From PS1 clade bacterium (GTDB lineage Bacteria; Pseudomonadota; Alphaproteobacteria; RS24), in assembly GCA_003331985.1 (NCBI GenBank), contig QOQK01000004.1:1-64000 (forward strand): DNA of 64,000 nucleotides. The letters are read 5' to 3'. A program made the position numbers and the translations under genes. Of the stretch, positions 48,658 to 58,693 are shown one piece after another. Below the pieces are notes generated by a model. The model saw only the letters and a list, made by a program, of their open reading frames with translations, was not told the DNA's origin and did not search any database. How positions within the stretch are numbered: position 1 is the stretch's first letter; each line of letters begins with the position of its first letter.

Positions 48658-50049
48658 TTATAGATTGCTGATAAAGACCCAAATAACACCTAATGGTGCG
48701 ATGAGGCGGGACAGCCACAGCCAAATCGAATGCATCCAAGCAGTTCCGCCAAAATGTTCAAGTGAGGTTTTTGCAGGTACAATCCACCCTGCAAACGCTA
48801 CAATCAGTAAGCCGCCCAGTGGCATTAGAATATTGGATGTCACATAATCCTTAGCATCGAATAATGTTTTGTCGGCAAAGACACCATTGTCAGAAAGTCT
48901 GAAATCACTCAAAATGTTAAAAGAAAATATGGTTGTTAGGCCAATAATAAAAGATGCCAGCAAGACACCGAAAGTGGTTTTGACGCGTGATGTTCCAAGC
49001 TTGTCACTTACAAAACGAACAATGACTTCTGTGAGGGCGAGATTTGAAGTAAGCGCAGCAAACACAACGAGCAAGAAAAACAACGAGGCAAAGAAGCTGC
49101 CTCCTGCCATATCAGAAAATGCTAATGGCAGAGTTACAAATATAAGTCCTGGGCCTTGTGCAGGTTCTAATGATTGCCCGAATACGATTGCGAAAATACC
49201 GATGCCGGCAAGTAAGGCAATGATTGTATCGGCAATACCTATGGTAATAGCTGCTTCCCCAATACTGATATTATGGTCCAGATACGACCCGTAGGTTGTC
49301 AGCATGGCAGCGCCAACACCCACAGAGAAAAATCCGTGCCCGACAGCCGAGAGAATGACATCAGGTGTTATGCTTGAAAAATCAGGAGTAAACAAAAAGC
49401 TGATTGCAGCGCCAATATCTCCCTCTATTGCACCATAAATAACAACCATCACAAGCATTAGAAATAAAACTGGCATTAAAAAGAGATTTGCTTTTTCAAG
49501 CCCGGAGCGAATATCGCGTGCGACAACGAAGCCTGTCAGCATTAAGAATGAAACCTGCCAGAAAATCATTTGAGCTGGATTGGCGAGAAGGTTGTTAAAT
49601 TCAGCAGCGACTTGGTCAGCATTAAATCCAGAAAACCCACCCATGATGGACTTGCCGAGATAGGCCAAGACCCAGCCAGAAATAACTGGATAAAAAGTGA
49701 GCAACATAAAGCTTGCAAGAACGGCTACCAGACCGGCAATGCCAAAAAGTGACGGGTTCTTAGTATCGCGCGCAAGATAAATGACGGAGTCGACGGCATT
49801 TCGCCGCGCCATTCGGCCTGTAACGAGTTCCGCGGCGGCAACCGGAATTGCGATAAGGAAAATGGTAACCAGATATATCAGCACAAATGCGCCACCCCCT
49901 TGTGTGCCAGCCATATAGGGGAATTTCCAAATATTCCCGAGGCCGATGGCGGCTCCGACACAGGCTAGCAGAAATCCGATATGTGATGACCAGGCCATAT
50001 TTTCTGTGCCGTTTGCATGTCTGTTTTCTGACATTGATTTCCCCTTCAA
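48658..50049 (-). CDS. sodium-dependent transporter (SNF/NSS family)
   Basis: WSSHIGFLLACVGAAIGLGNIWKFPYMAGTQGGGAFVLIYL N-terminal NSS signature; multi-TM. Confidence 0.95.
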   Translation of the reverse strand: MKGKSMSENRHANGTENMAWSSHIGFLLACVGAAIGLGNIWKFPYMAGTQGGGAFVLIYLVTIFLIAIPVAAAELVTGRMARRNAVDSVIYLARDTKNPSLFGIAGLVAVLASFMLLTFYPVISGWVLAYLGKSIMGGFSGFNADQVAAEFNNLLANPAQMIFWQVSFLMLTGFVVARDIRSGLEKANLFLMPVLFLMLVMVVIYGAIEGDIGAAISFLFTPDFSSITPDVILSAVGHGFFSVGVGAAMLTTYGSYLDHNISIGEAAITIGIADTIIALLAGIGIFAIVFGQSLEPAQGPGLIFVTLPLAFSDMAGGSFFASLFFLLVVFAALTSNLALTEVIVRFVSDKLGTSRVKTTFGVLLASFIIGLTTIFSFNILSDFRLSDNGVFADKTLFDAKDYVTSNILMPLGGLLIVAFAGWIVPAKTSLEHFGGTAWMHSIWLWLSRLIAPLGVIWVFISNL

Positions 50050-50130
50050 TACTTATTTAATAAATAGTAGTGTTTTGTTTAAATTAAAAGTTGTATCCAA
50101 GTGTTTAGGTTTGGGTATTGCAAGTACATG

Positions 50131-51105
50131 TATAGTAAAGTTTCAGACAGCCAGTTTCTTGAGGGTATAGATACCCCGATGCCTGCGGGCGCATGCTTCA
50201 TGGTTTCTGTAGATAAAGACGTTTCTATCCGCGTCGGGTTGTTCGAAAGTTTACGGGCAGAAGAGCAAACAAAAGGCACGATTGTTCTGAGTCACGGCTA
50301 TGCTGAATATATGGAAAAATATGCAGAGACCGTGTCAGATTTTCTAAATTTGGGATACAGAGTTGCCTTGGTTGAATGGCGCAGTCATGGCTGCTCCGGA
50401 GGCCGTTCTGATATTCGCAGGGAAGTTCTGCATTTTAAAGATTTTGACAAAAACATTTCTGACTTGAATGTTGTTATGCGCGGTTTTATCACGCAGCGTT
50501 TTCCGCCACCGTATTTTGGCGTGTCGCATAGTATGGGTGGACAGATTAGTATAAGAACAGCTGTGCTTCATAAGGGATTATTTGACGCATTGGCGCTTTC
50601 CGCGCCGATGATTGGACTTCAAGAACACCCGTTCCAGATTTCATTACTTAAAGCCGTCACCAGCATCAATGAGTTATTTGGGTTAGGGCATAGGCCGCTG
50701 GAGTCTGCTGCCACAGATCGCGCGACGGGTAGATCGAGTTACAACCGCGTGACGATGGATGATAGTCGTTTTGAAAGAAATGAGAGAATTGTTGACCGCC
50801 ACCCGCATGTGAATATTGCTTTTAAAAGTCACAGCTGGTCTGTTGGGGCGGTTAATGCGATGCAGAAAACGCTTAAAAAGAGTTTCTTGTCTCGTCTAAA
50901 TATACCTGTCTTTATTGGTATTGCAGAGGATGAAAGGCTCGTTTCTAACACAGCGACATATAAAGCAATTGCCTTATCAGATTATATTAAAGGGAAACTC
51001 TATCCCAACACTCGGCACGAGCTTTTTATGGAAACGGATGCCTCACGTCAGGCGTTTCTAGAAGATATAGACAATCACTTTATGAGCGCTTCAAGCGTTT
51101 ATTAG
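50131..51105 (+). CDS. alpha/beta hydrolase (lysophospholipase/monoglyceride lipase-like)
   Basis: GTIVLSHGYAEYMEKYAETVSDFLNLGYRVALVEWRSHGCSGG, FGVSHSMGGQ; start ATG 50131. Confidence 0.88.
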   Translation, partial: YSKVSDSQFLEGIDTPMPAGACFMVSVDKDVSIRVGLFESLRAEEQTKGTIVLSHGYAEYMEKYAETVSDFLNLGYRVALVEWRSHGCSGGRSDIRREVLHFKDFDKNISDLNVVMRGFITQRFPPPYFGVSHSMGGQISIRTAVLHKGLFDALALSAPMIGLQEHPFQISLLKAVTSINELFGLGHRPLESAATDRATGRSSYNRVTMDDSRFERNERIVDRHPHVNIAFKSHSWSVGAVNAMQKTLKKSFLSRLNIPVFIGIAEDERLVSNTATYKAIALSDYIKGKLYPNTRHELFMETDASRQAFLEDIDNHFMSASSVY

Positions 51106-51924
51106 CCCGATAATTTGTGCGTGAAGATTGGCGTCGCCACAGGCGAGAACTTCGCCACCCTCTATGGGGGTGTTACCTTGCCAGTCACTCACTTGTCCGC
51201 CGGCGGCTGAGATTATTGGAATGAGGGCTTGAATGTCGTAGGCCTGAAGCCCCTGTTCGATGACGACATCTATATGACCGCCTGCAAGGAGCATGTAATT
51301 ATACCAGTCGCCGCCATATCTATTTAGACGTGTTTGCGAACTTATATTTAACCAGAGGCTTTCTGTCGGTGTGTTTATGAAAAGATTTGAGTCTGTTGTC
51401 GCCAACACGGCAGCTTCAAGGGCTTGGCACGATCGTGTCACCAAGGTTTTTTTATCTTTTCTTTCCGACGTCAGGCTAGCTTCTGATGTGTCATCAGACA
51501 TCCAGCCAAAATAACGTTCTTTGATATAGGGCTGATCAGCGAGCCCCATCAAAGAGGTCAGACTACCGTCTTCGGTTATTTTTGAAAGCGCAATGAGCGT
51601 GCCCCAGCTTGGCATGCCAGAGATATAAGCTCGCGTGCCATCAATGGGGTCTATAGTCCATTGATATCCAGTGCCGACTTTGAAGCCAAATTCTTCCCCC
51701 AAAATCGCATGATCAGGATATCGTGCTTCAATCATGCTCCTCAATTTTTGCTCAGTATCTTTGTCAGCTTTGGTGACAGGGTCGAACCCATCTTGCAATT
51801 TAGAGGATATATCTAGCGGTTGACGAAACAGGGGGATGGTGATTTCGGCGGCGGCATCTGCAAGCTCATTTGCAAATACGAATGCTGAGGCTTTATTAAT
51901 CTCTGAACTAAGCTCTGTCATCAT
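51091..51924 (-). CDS. hisN: inositol monophosphatase family / histidinol-phosphatase
   Basis: DPVTKADKDTEQKLRSMIEARYPDHAILGEEFG, WTIDPIDGTRAYISGMPSWGTLIAL. Confidence 0.88.
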   Translation of the reverse strand: MMTELSSEINKASAFVFANELADAAAEITIPLFRQPLDISSKLQDGFDPVTKADKDTEQKLRSMIEARYPDHAILGEEFGFKVGTGYQWTIDPIDGTRAYISGMPSWGTLIALSKITEDGSLTSLMGLADQPYIKERYFGWMSDDTSEASLTSERKDKKTLVTRSCQALEAAVLATTDSNLFINTPTESLWLNISSQTRLNRYGGDWYNYMLLAGGHIDVVIEQGLQAYDIQALIPIISAAGGQVSDWQGNTPIEGGEVLACGDANLHAQIIGLINA

Positions 51925-51944
51925 TTAGCCGCCTTTGGACGTTT

Positions 51945-52862
51945 TTAATGCGTCTTGTTTATCAGTCTAGAAACGAGATCGGAAAACAGATTCCTAATTT
52001 CGTCACTATTGCCCAACAAATCGTAGCTGGTTTCGTTCATATATAGCTTTCTATTTACTTCAAGTTGAAGAGTATGAAAGCCCTCTGATGGATTTCCATA
52101 ATGCTCGGTAATATAACCACCTGCATAGGGTTTATTTTTTTCAACATAATATCCGGCGTCTGTCAGAAAGTCATAAACGACATCATATATGTCGGCATCA
52201 CAGCTTCTGCCGTGGCGGTTTCCTAGGACGAAGTCAACACTGCCGGACTTCCCGCCCTTATATTTTCTGACAGCATTCGATGGCATGGAGTGAACATCTA
52301 GCAAATAGGCTTTCCCCCAAAAATCGCGTGCTGTTTCAATCTGCTGTTTGAGGCATGTATGGAATGGAAAGTAAATTTTTTCGATACGTTGCTCTGCTTC
52401 TGAAAAGACAAGTGGGCGATCATAAATCTCAAGCCGCTCAGTGACGATTTTTGCGATGGTACCCAAGCCACCTAAAACGCGTGTTGAGTCTTTGTTTACA
52501 TAATCGGGGAGCGGGTCACTGAACATTGAGGCGTCCAACTCATAAGGTTCCCGGTTTAAATCAACATAAGCACGGGGGTAGGTTGCCGAAAGTAAGCCTG
52601 CCCCTGCTTGGGGGGCATCTGCGAGTAATGCATCAATATGCATGTCTTCAGATAAGCGAAGTTGTTGGCTATCCAGCTTGGATTTTAAGATGAAATCGCG
52701 AGGGTAATAATGCCCACTATGTGGGGAGGTGATGAGCCATTTTGAAGGTGACCCATTCCCATGTGAGGAGGTCAAGGTAAAGGGTGTTGGCTCTGAATTT
52801 AGCTCTGAATTAGGCTTTGAATTTTTTTCCGGCTCTTCAGCCGACATATCTATGGACGTCAT
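51945..52862 (-). CDS. N-formylglutamate amidohydrolase family protein
   Basis: SPHSGHYYPRDF, YPRAYVDLNREPYELDASMF, VDFVLGNRHGRSCDADIYD, LQLEVNRKLYM. Confidence 0.9.
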   Translation of the reverse strand: MTSIDMSAEEPEKNSKPNSELNSEPTPFTLTSSHGNGSPSKWLITSPHSGHYYPRDFILKSKLDSQQLRLSEDMHIDALLADAPQAGAGLLSATYPRAYVDLNREPYELDASMFSDPLPDYVNKDSTRVLGGLGTIAKIVTERLEIYDRPLVFSEAEQRIEKIYFPFHTCLKQQIETARDFWGKAYLLDVHSMPSNAVRKYKGGKSGSVDFVLGNRHGRSCDADIYDVVYDFLTDAGYYVEKNKPYAGGYITEHYGNPSEGFHTLQLEVNRKLYMNETSYDLLGNSDEIRNLFSDLVSRLINKTH

Positions 52863-52934
52863 CTCATATTCCTATAAGGCCTTTATACTGCATGGCGCGG
52901 CAACATGAAAGGTAAGCCAACTGAAATTATGATT

Positions 52935-54407
52935 TTATGAAGCGTCCTTAATATCATATTCAGATATTACCGGTTGGTGCATGGCATCTACAAAATCCTG
53001 ATAACCCCAGGGCCAGGTCATTGGCACGCCAGTTTTATCTAGATACCAACTCGTGCATCCCGAACTAAAAATTGTTTTTTGCGCAGCATCAATGCGTCTT
53101 TTTTCATAATCTTCAAACGCGGAGATTTTTGGTTCGACAGTATCTGCCTCTCCTGAGTGGATGATATCGAGTAGCTGGTCGATATAGCCCCATTGACGTT
53201 CAGCAATATCAATGAGGGAGAAGTTGCCGACAGGGCCGGTCGGGCCGTTCAACATAAACATATTAGGAAAGCGGGGCAGGGTGACGGCATAATGTGCAGA
53301 GGGGCGAGGTGTCCAGAATGTATCAAGTGATAGGCCATCGCGTCCTATTACAGATGTTGGCTTAATAAATTTGTCTGCATGGAAGCCGGTTGCCAGAACC
53401 AAAATGTCCAACTCGTGGAACGTCCCGTCTTTCATTTGGATGCCTGAACCCATGACGCGGTCAATTGAGCCGGTTTCAACAAAGACATTTGGTTTTTGAA
53501 CACAGTCGTAATAGTGCCAGTTATAAACCAGTCTTTTGCAAGCGGCACGGTAATCAGGGCGCAGTTTCTCTCTAAGTTCAGAATCTTGAATACTTGCTTC
53601 CAGATAGTCGCGGCAAATATCTTCAATCATCTGCATTTCTGGGCTGTCAGGATTAATAATACCTTTGTTAAACCTGTAGATATTATCCCAGTATTGTTTG
53701 TCATAGCGGATATCATCAATCAATTGCGGGTTATCGCGGAAGGCTTGTTTTTCCTCTTCCGTATAATCGAATTGTTGTACAGGCATAATCCATTGCGGCG
53801 AGCGCTGAAAATGGACTAGCTGCTTCGCGACGGATGTTAAGGCCGTAGCGATTTGGATGCCGGAAGAACCACAACCGATAATGCCGATGTTTTTGTCTTC
53901 AAGTGCGAGGCCGTCTTCCCATTGCGCGCTGTGAAAATATGATCCTTGAAAATCATTCAGTCCTGGAATTTCTGGCGTCGACGGGTGGTGCAAAACACCT
54001 GAAGCCACAATGACAATATCAAAAACATGGCTTTCGCCATGAGCGTCTGTCAGTTGCCAGTCATTGGATGCCTCATGGAAATGACATGCTGTTATTTCTG
54101 AATTGAAATGAATTGTTGGGGTGATGCCAAAATCATCAGCGACTTTCTCAAAGTAGCGTTTTATTTCCTGTCCTGTAGCGTGATAGGCGCTCCATTCGGC
54201 ATAGGGTGCGAAACTATATGTATAAGCATGTGCTGGCACATCACATGTCAGTCCGGGGTAGCGATTGTCACGCCAAGTCCCACCGATGCTATCGGCTTTT
54301 TCAAAAACCGTAAAATCCCGACCTGCTTTTTTTAAATTAACAGCCGCCAGTAAACCGGCCATGCCGGCGCCGATTATGGCTGTGCGTTTTTGGCGTTTAT
54401 CACTCAC
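52935..54407 (-). CDS. flavin-containing monooxygenase, Baeyer-Villiger type
   Basis: GAGMAGLLAAVNLKKAG, GGTWRDNRYPGLTCDVPAHAYTYSFAPYAEWSAYHATGQEI, FQGSYFHSAQWED, VLATGFHADKF. Confidence 0.92.
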   Translation of the reverse strand: MSDKRQKRTAIIGAGMAGLLAAVNLKKAGRDFTVFEKADSIGGTWRDNRYPGLTCDVPAHAYTYSFAPYAEWSAYHATGQEIKRYFEKVADDFGITPTIHFNSEITACHFHEASNDWQLTDAHGESHVFDIVIVASGVLHHPSTPEIPGLNDFQGSYFHSAQWEDGLALEDKNIGIIGCGSSGIQIATALTSVAKQLVHFQRSPQWIMPVQQFDYTEEEKQAFRDNPQLIDDIRYDKQYWDNIYRFNKGIINPDSPEMQMIEDICRDYLEASIQDSELREKLRPDYRAACKRLVYNWHYYDCVQKPNVFVETGSIDRVMGSGIQMKDGTFHELDILVLATGFHADKFIKPTSVIGRDGLSLDTFWTPRPSAHYAVTLPRFPNMFMLNGPTGPVGNFSLIDIAERQWGYIDQLLDIIHSGEADTVEPKISAFEDYEKRRIDAAQKTIFSSGCTSWYLDKTGVPMTWPWGYQDFVDAMHQPVISEYDIKDAS

Positions 54408-55228
54408 TTTATGACACCTGTAGCTTTTCGATATTTATTCAAAATATCATCTCCACCTCTTGCCAGAAAACCCGGAATAAATCGGTTAAGGAAATAAGAG
54501 ATCTTGGCGTAATAAGGAGTGAAAATCAGAACAGGTTTTTTGCCGAGGCCGTTTATAATTGTCTTAGCGGCAATGCTGGCGTCTATCGGTTCTGGCAATA
54601 GGTCAAGATATTCGGACATGTTATTGCTTACATCACCGGATTTGTTCATCAGTTCAGATTTGATAAAACCGGGGCAGGAGGCTTTGACAACAATGTTAAA
54701 ATCCCTGCCTTCCGCAGCAAGCGAGGTTGTTAACCCAACCACGCCATGCTTGGTCGCGGCATAAACAGCCATGCCGGGGGTCGGCAAAAAACCACCCATG
54801 GATGCTGTATTAAGAATATGCCCAAAGCCTTGCTTCTTCATTTGCGTATAGGCCAAAACAGCGCCCGTATTCACGGCCGTGAAATTAATATGTGCCAACT
54901 TCTCGATTGTATCAACCTGCATATCAAAGCTCTCGCCAACGTAAGCAACCCCTGCATTGTTAATCATGAGATCAAGCTGACCTTGCTCGCTGACAACGAG
55001 GTTAATCATCTTTTCAATATCTTTGAATTTGCCGACATCAAGTTTGGCTGCGATAGCTTTGCCATTTGAGGATGTGATTTCATCGACCACAATCTGAGCT
55101 TCCTTTTTGGTGAGGGCAGTGACATATACAGTCGCGCCTCGATTAGCAAGTTCATGCGACAATGCACGACCAATACCGGTGGCGGCACCCGTAATCAGCA
55201 CAGATTTATTTTGAAAATTATTTAACAT
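54404..55228 (-). CDS. SDR family oxidoreductase
   Basis: VLITGAATGIGRALSHELANRG, NNAGVAY, NTASMGGFLPTPGMAVYAATKHG; overlaps BVMO gene start by 4 nt. Confidence 0.92.
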   Translation of the reverse strand: MLNNFQNKSVLITGAATGIGRALSHELANRGATVYVTALTKKEAQIVVDEITSSNGKAIAAKLDVGKFKDIEKMINLVVSEQGQLDLMINNAGVAYVGESFDMQVDTIEKLAHINFTAVNTGAVLAYTQMKKQGFGHILNTASMGGFLPTPGMAVYAATKHGVVGLTTSLAAEGRDFNIVVKASCPGFIKSELMNKSGDVSNNMSEYLDLLPEPIDASIAAKTIINGLGKKPVLIFTPYYAKISYFLNRFIPGFLARGGDDILNKYRKATGVIK

Positions 55229-55253
55229 ATGGCTTCCTCTGCCGGCATCAAGT

Positions 55254-55589
55254 TCAGGCTCTATATTCGCTAACTATGACGGCCCTGTTCGAAATTAATT
55301 TAAGGGGTTGTTCATTGGACTTATCTTCAACTTGCTTGAAGTATTCCTGACATTTAAGGAAGGATTTTTCGTCCTTATATTCGAATATAGTCATCAGACG
55401 AAAAGCGCCTTCTTTATTCCAGACACGGGTCATCGCCCATCTTAAGCACCCTTTAGACGCTAGGTATTTTTGGAAGTCTGCTTCACTCATCTGATTGAAT
55501 TTTGAGATCATGAATTGAAGTTCTGCCTCTGAAATCAAGTCAATGGTGGTGACATTGATGATGGTACTCTCTGGTGTTGAACTGGACAT
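55254..55589 (-). CDS. small hypothetical protein
   Basis: 111 aa; directly upstream of and co-oriented with the SDR-BVMO pair. Confidence 0.6.
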   Translation of the reverse strand: MSSSTPESTIINVTTIDLISEAELQFMISKFNQMSEADFQKYLASKGCLRWAMTRVWNKEGAFRLMTIFEYKDEKSFLKCQEYFKQVEDKSNEQPLKLISNRAVIVSEYRA

Positions 55590-55702
55590 GGCAAGATACT
55601 TTCTAAACGCTTATCAGACCGCTTAATATAAATGGTATTGGGCGAGGTCAATCAAGTTGATTTTATTTTTTTTTCTTGTCATAACCATGCTTCTTGTGAG
55701 TG

Positions 55703-55777
55703 GGGCGATTAGCTCAGCGGGAGAGCACTACATTGACATTGTAGGGGTCACTGGTTCAATCCCAGTATCGCCCACCA
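55703..55777 (+). tRNA. tRNA-Val(GAC)
   Basis: GGGCGAT/ATCGCCC acceptor, GGTTCAATCCC T-arm, anticodon stem CTACA/TGTAG with loop TTGACAT, encoded CCA. Confidence 0.96.
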
Positions 55778-55919
55778 CAAGCCAACGTCGGGTCGTCCTA
55801 AGGATTGGGCGATGGAATTGGCTCAATGGAGCGACGCTATGCCATACAAAGGAAGCGCAAGGTCTTTGAGAGGCGAAGTCGCTGCTGCCAAACGTGAAAA
55901 ATAGTTAGGGTTTTCTGGG

Positions 55920-56387
55920 ATGAGTTTTTCGAAAGAAGAAATTAAAAATCTAAAGCAACTTCTAGAGGTTGAAAAAATCCGCTCCCTGAGAATGAAATAT
56001 AATCAATTGATTGACTCCCGCGATTTAAACCAGCTGGTCAATTTATTTACTCCTGATGGTATTTGTGAGTTTGGCCCCTATGGGTCATGGAAGGGAAGAA
56101 GGGAGATATATAAAAACTATTTCGAGGTTTTTGAGGATAATTGGATGCATAAATTCAGCTCTATGCATTATAATACTAATCACTTGGTGGATTTAATTGA
56201 TGATAACAGCGCACGGGGAACATGTTATCTTTTAGACATTGACGCCAGAAAAAGCCCGCAAGAAAACCCCCTTATTTGGTTGGCCTTTTATGATGAAACT
56301 TATGTGAAAGTTGACCAGGAATGGAAAATATCTAAATCGGCGATTAATTTTGTATGGCCAGAAAGAATTTTGAGTTCATTAGAATAG
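55920..56387 (+). CDS. SnoaL/NTF2-like domain protein
   Basis: LLEVEKIRSLRMKYNQLIDSRDLNQLVNLFTPDGICEFGPYGSWKGRREI; C-terminal W-rich cone motif. Confidence 0.8.
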   Translation: MSFSKEEIKNLKQLLEVEKIRSLRMKYNQLIDSRDLNQLVNLFTPDGICEFGPYGSWKGRREIYKNYFEVFEDNWMHKFSSMHYNTNHLVDLIDDNSARGTCYLLDIDARKSPQENPLIWLAFYDETYVKVDQEWKISKSAINFVWPERILSSLE

Positions 56388-56466
56388 TATTAATATTAAT
56401 TTATTTGCGGAATTAGAATTTGGCAGACATAATTTATGCATAAAAAAATTAATATGGCCTTATTAA

Positions 56467-56856
56467 ATGAAACCACTACTCCTCATCATCGCACTGCTTT
56501 TCTCGACGCCAGCTTGGGCTGACGAAAATGATTTAGCTCGTGACCAACTTTTAAAAGATGCAGACTACTTCGCTGAATGCTCTGGGGTATTTACTATTGC
56601 TTCGGGTTTGAATGAGTCTGATAGTCCAGCCTCAGCAAAGCTGCAATCTGACCAAGCCAGAGGGGCTCTTGCTGCTTCTAATTATTTGGCAGCTAAAATG
56701 GGCAGGAAACACTTCAGAACACGCACAGACGCAATAACAGAAACTACAATTACTAAATGGGCTTCTACAGCTGAATTAACTCCAGAAACTTTCATGGATG
56801 AATTTTTACCTGTAATGAAAGCTTGCTATGAAAATTGGCGAAACGCTGGGGCTTAA
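56467..56856 (+). CDS. small secreted hypothetical protein
   Basis: N-terminal signal peptide MKPLLLIIALLFSTPAWA. Confidence 0.6.
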   Translation: MKPLLLIIALLFSTPAWADENDLARDQLLKDADYFAECSGVFTIASGLNESDSPASAKLQSDQARGALAASNYLAAKMGRKHFRTRTDAITETTITKWASTAELTPETFMDEFLPVMKACYENWRNAGA

Positions 56857-56892
56857 CGATTTATCTTTAGTCCATGAAAATAAGGATTTTAA

Positions 56893-57195
56893 ATGAAGCC
56901 TCTAATTATAATAATCACAGTGTTGGCGGCATTGCTGGCTGTTTTTTTCTGGTTAGATGTAGATTTTGATATTTCTCTTGACCGAGGGTCTAAGCCATCG
57001 CCCCCCGCCGAAACAAAATCGCAAGACCGCCTTTTGGTGTGTAGTCTTGTAAGTGAACCCATTGTCGAACTTGGCTACACGCCCGACGGGAAGGTCAATA
57101 AACAACGTCAGTGTAATTTTCTTTGTCAGGATAAATCAGAAATTACTGTCCATACGAATACAGAGTATAACTGCCCGCAAACTCTCTATGACTAA
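56893..57195 (+). CDS. small membrane-anchored hypothetical protein
   Basis: N-terminal TM/signal anchor MKPLIIIITVLAALLAVFFWL, Cys-containing C-terminal part. Confidence 0.5.
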   Translation: MKPLIIIITVLAALLAVFFWLDVDFDISLDRGSKPSPPAETKSQDRLLVCSLVSEPIVELGYTPDGKVNKQRQCNFLCQDKSEITVHTNTEYNCPQTLYD

Positions 57196-57278
57196 TTTTA
57201 ATAACTGAATTTTTGATTGTACTATTCTTTATTTTCTGTTTGAACAGAAATTCTAAGAATTTAATTCATGGGAAGTTT

Positions 57279-57680
57279 ATGGGCATTGCAACAAAACATA
57301 TTGGTTTGGCCGACAAGTTTGCAGTTTCTGCATCTACCATTTGTGCAGTTCATTGTATTGGCCTTCCTTTTCTTTTGAGTGTGTTTCCGGCAATAGGCTC
57401 TACTTTATTTGGCGAGGAGGCCTTCCATGTTTGGTTGCTTTGGGGTCTCGTGCCGTTAAGCGCATTTAGCCTATCCTTGGGTTGCAAAAAGCATAGAAAT
57501 TTCTCGGTATTACTAAAAGGTATTCTAGGCGTTTGCGTGCTAATTTTTACTGCTTTAGCCGGGCATGAAATGCTTGGTGAATCAAGCGAGCGTTATACAA
57601 CTTTACTCGGTGCAGGATTGCTTGCTCTCGCGCATTTCCGTAATTACAGACTATGTAGGCTTGCTGACTGCGCGCAATAA
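57279..57680 (+). CDS. MerC domain-containing membrane protein
   Basis: ADKFAVSASTICAVHCIGLPFLLSVFPAIG (CxxHC near N-terminus), four TM; start ATG 57279. Confidence 0.85.
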   Translation: MGIATKHIGLADKFAVSASTICAVHCIGLPFLLSVFPAIGSTLFGEEAFHVWLLWGLVPLSAFSLSLGCKKHRNFSVLLKGILGVCVLIFTALAGHEMLGESSERYTTLLGAGLLALAHFRNYRLCRLADCAQ

Positions 57681-57821
57681 CGCCATCTTTCTAAATCTTA
57701 AATAGGCAATTTTTTAAGTCAGATATATCCCATCTGATAAGTCTTTTTTGCCGATAGTTTCTAGCTTTTTCTCGCATAGGGCGTAAGGTCTAGTTCAGTA
57801 TATAATTAATGGAGTAGTCTA

Positions 57822-58595
57822 ATGGCGAGCCTGCCTAATTATCCGGAACTGTCCGGACAGTCTGTTCTTATCACCGGAGCAAGTTCAGGCATTGGTGCCG
57901 GGCTAGCCTCTGCTTTTGCAGCACAGGGCTGCCATATCGCTGTTAATTACCCCGACACATCAGCACAATCTGCAGCTGAAAATATAGTCAATGCGATTAA
58001 CAGCAATGGCGGTAACGCCATTACTGTTCAAGCTGATGTTAGCCTTTCAGACGAGGTTGCTGCCATGATGGACGCAACCCTTACCCATTTTGGTAAGCTG
58101 GATATTTTAGTCAATAATGCAGGGATTGCTCGCTCTGCGCCTGTACAGGATATTTCTGAAGCGGATTGGGACATGGTAATGGCGGTGCATATTAAGGGGA
58201 CATTCCTCTGTACTCGCGCTGCTCTGCCACACATGCTGGAACGCGACAGTGGTAGAATTATATCAACTGCCTCGCAACTTGCTTATAAGGGTGCGCCAGG
58301 CTTCGCACATTATACTGCCGCTAAAGGCGCCATATTGTCTTTCATGCGTACATTGGCTCTGGAGATCGGTGCGCGAAATATTACCGCCAATTGCGTTGCA
58401 CCGGGTGCAACGCTGACCCCGATATTGGAGGATGTGCCGGCAGATATACTTGAAGCAATCCGGTTAGGCATTCCAAGAGGTAAACTTGCTGAAGTGGAAG
58501 ATATACTTTGTGCTTATCTTTTCCTTGCCAGTGATGGCGCCGCGCATTTTCGAGGTCAGTGCCTCAGTCCGAATGGCGGGGATGTGTTTCTTTAG
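57822..58595 (+). CDS. SDR family oxidoreductase
   Basis: VLITGASSGIGAGLASAF, NNAGIARS, STASQLAYKGAPGFAHYTAAKGA. Confidence 0.93.
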   Translation: MASLPNYPELSGQSVLITGASSGIGAGLASAFAAQGCHIAVNYPDTSAQSAAENIVNAINSNGGNAITVQADVSLSDEVAAMMDATLTHFGKLDILVNNAGIARSAPVQDISEADWDMVMAVHIKGTFLCTRAALPHMLERDSGRIISTASQLAYKGAPGFAHYTAAKGAILSFMRTLALEIGARNITANCVAPGATLTPILEDVPADILEAIRLGIPRGKLAEVEDILCAYLFLASDGAAHFRGQCLSPNGGDVFL

Positions 58596-58693
58596 TATGT
58601 TCAGATAGTTAAACAAAATTATAGTATGTAGAATGGTTTCTGTATTATATTTTTTTAGGTATTAAAAGTAAGATTAGGTTTATCGAGGATATA

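Noticed and set aside
52790-52840. Short repeat (KPNSELNSEPTP) in the N-terminus of the N-formylglutamate amidohydrolase
   Set aside because: Too short and imperfect; likely a low-complexity linker.
55657-55869. ORF encoding ...GAISSAGEHYIDIVGVTGSIPVSPTTSQRR...
   Set aside because: Translation of tRNA-Val(GAC) and its flank, not a protein gene.
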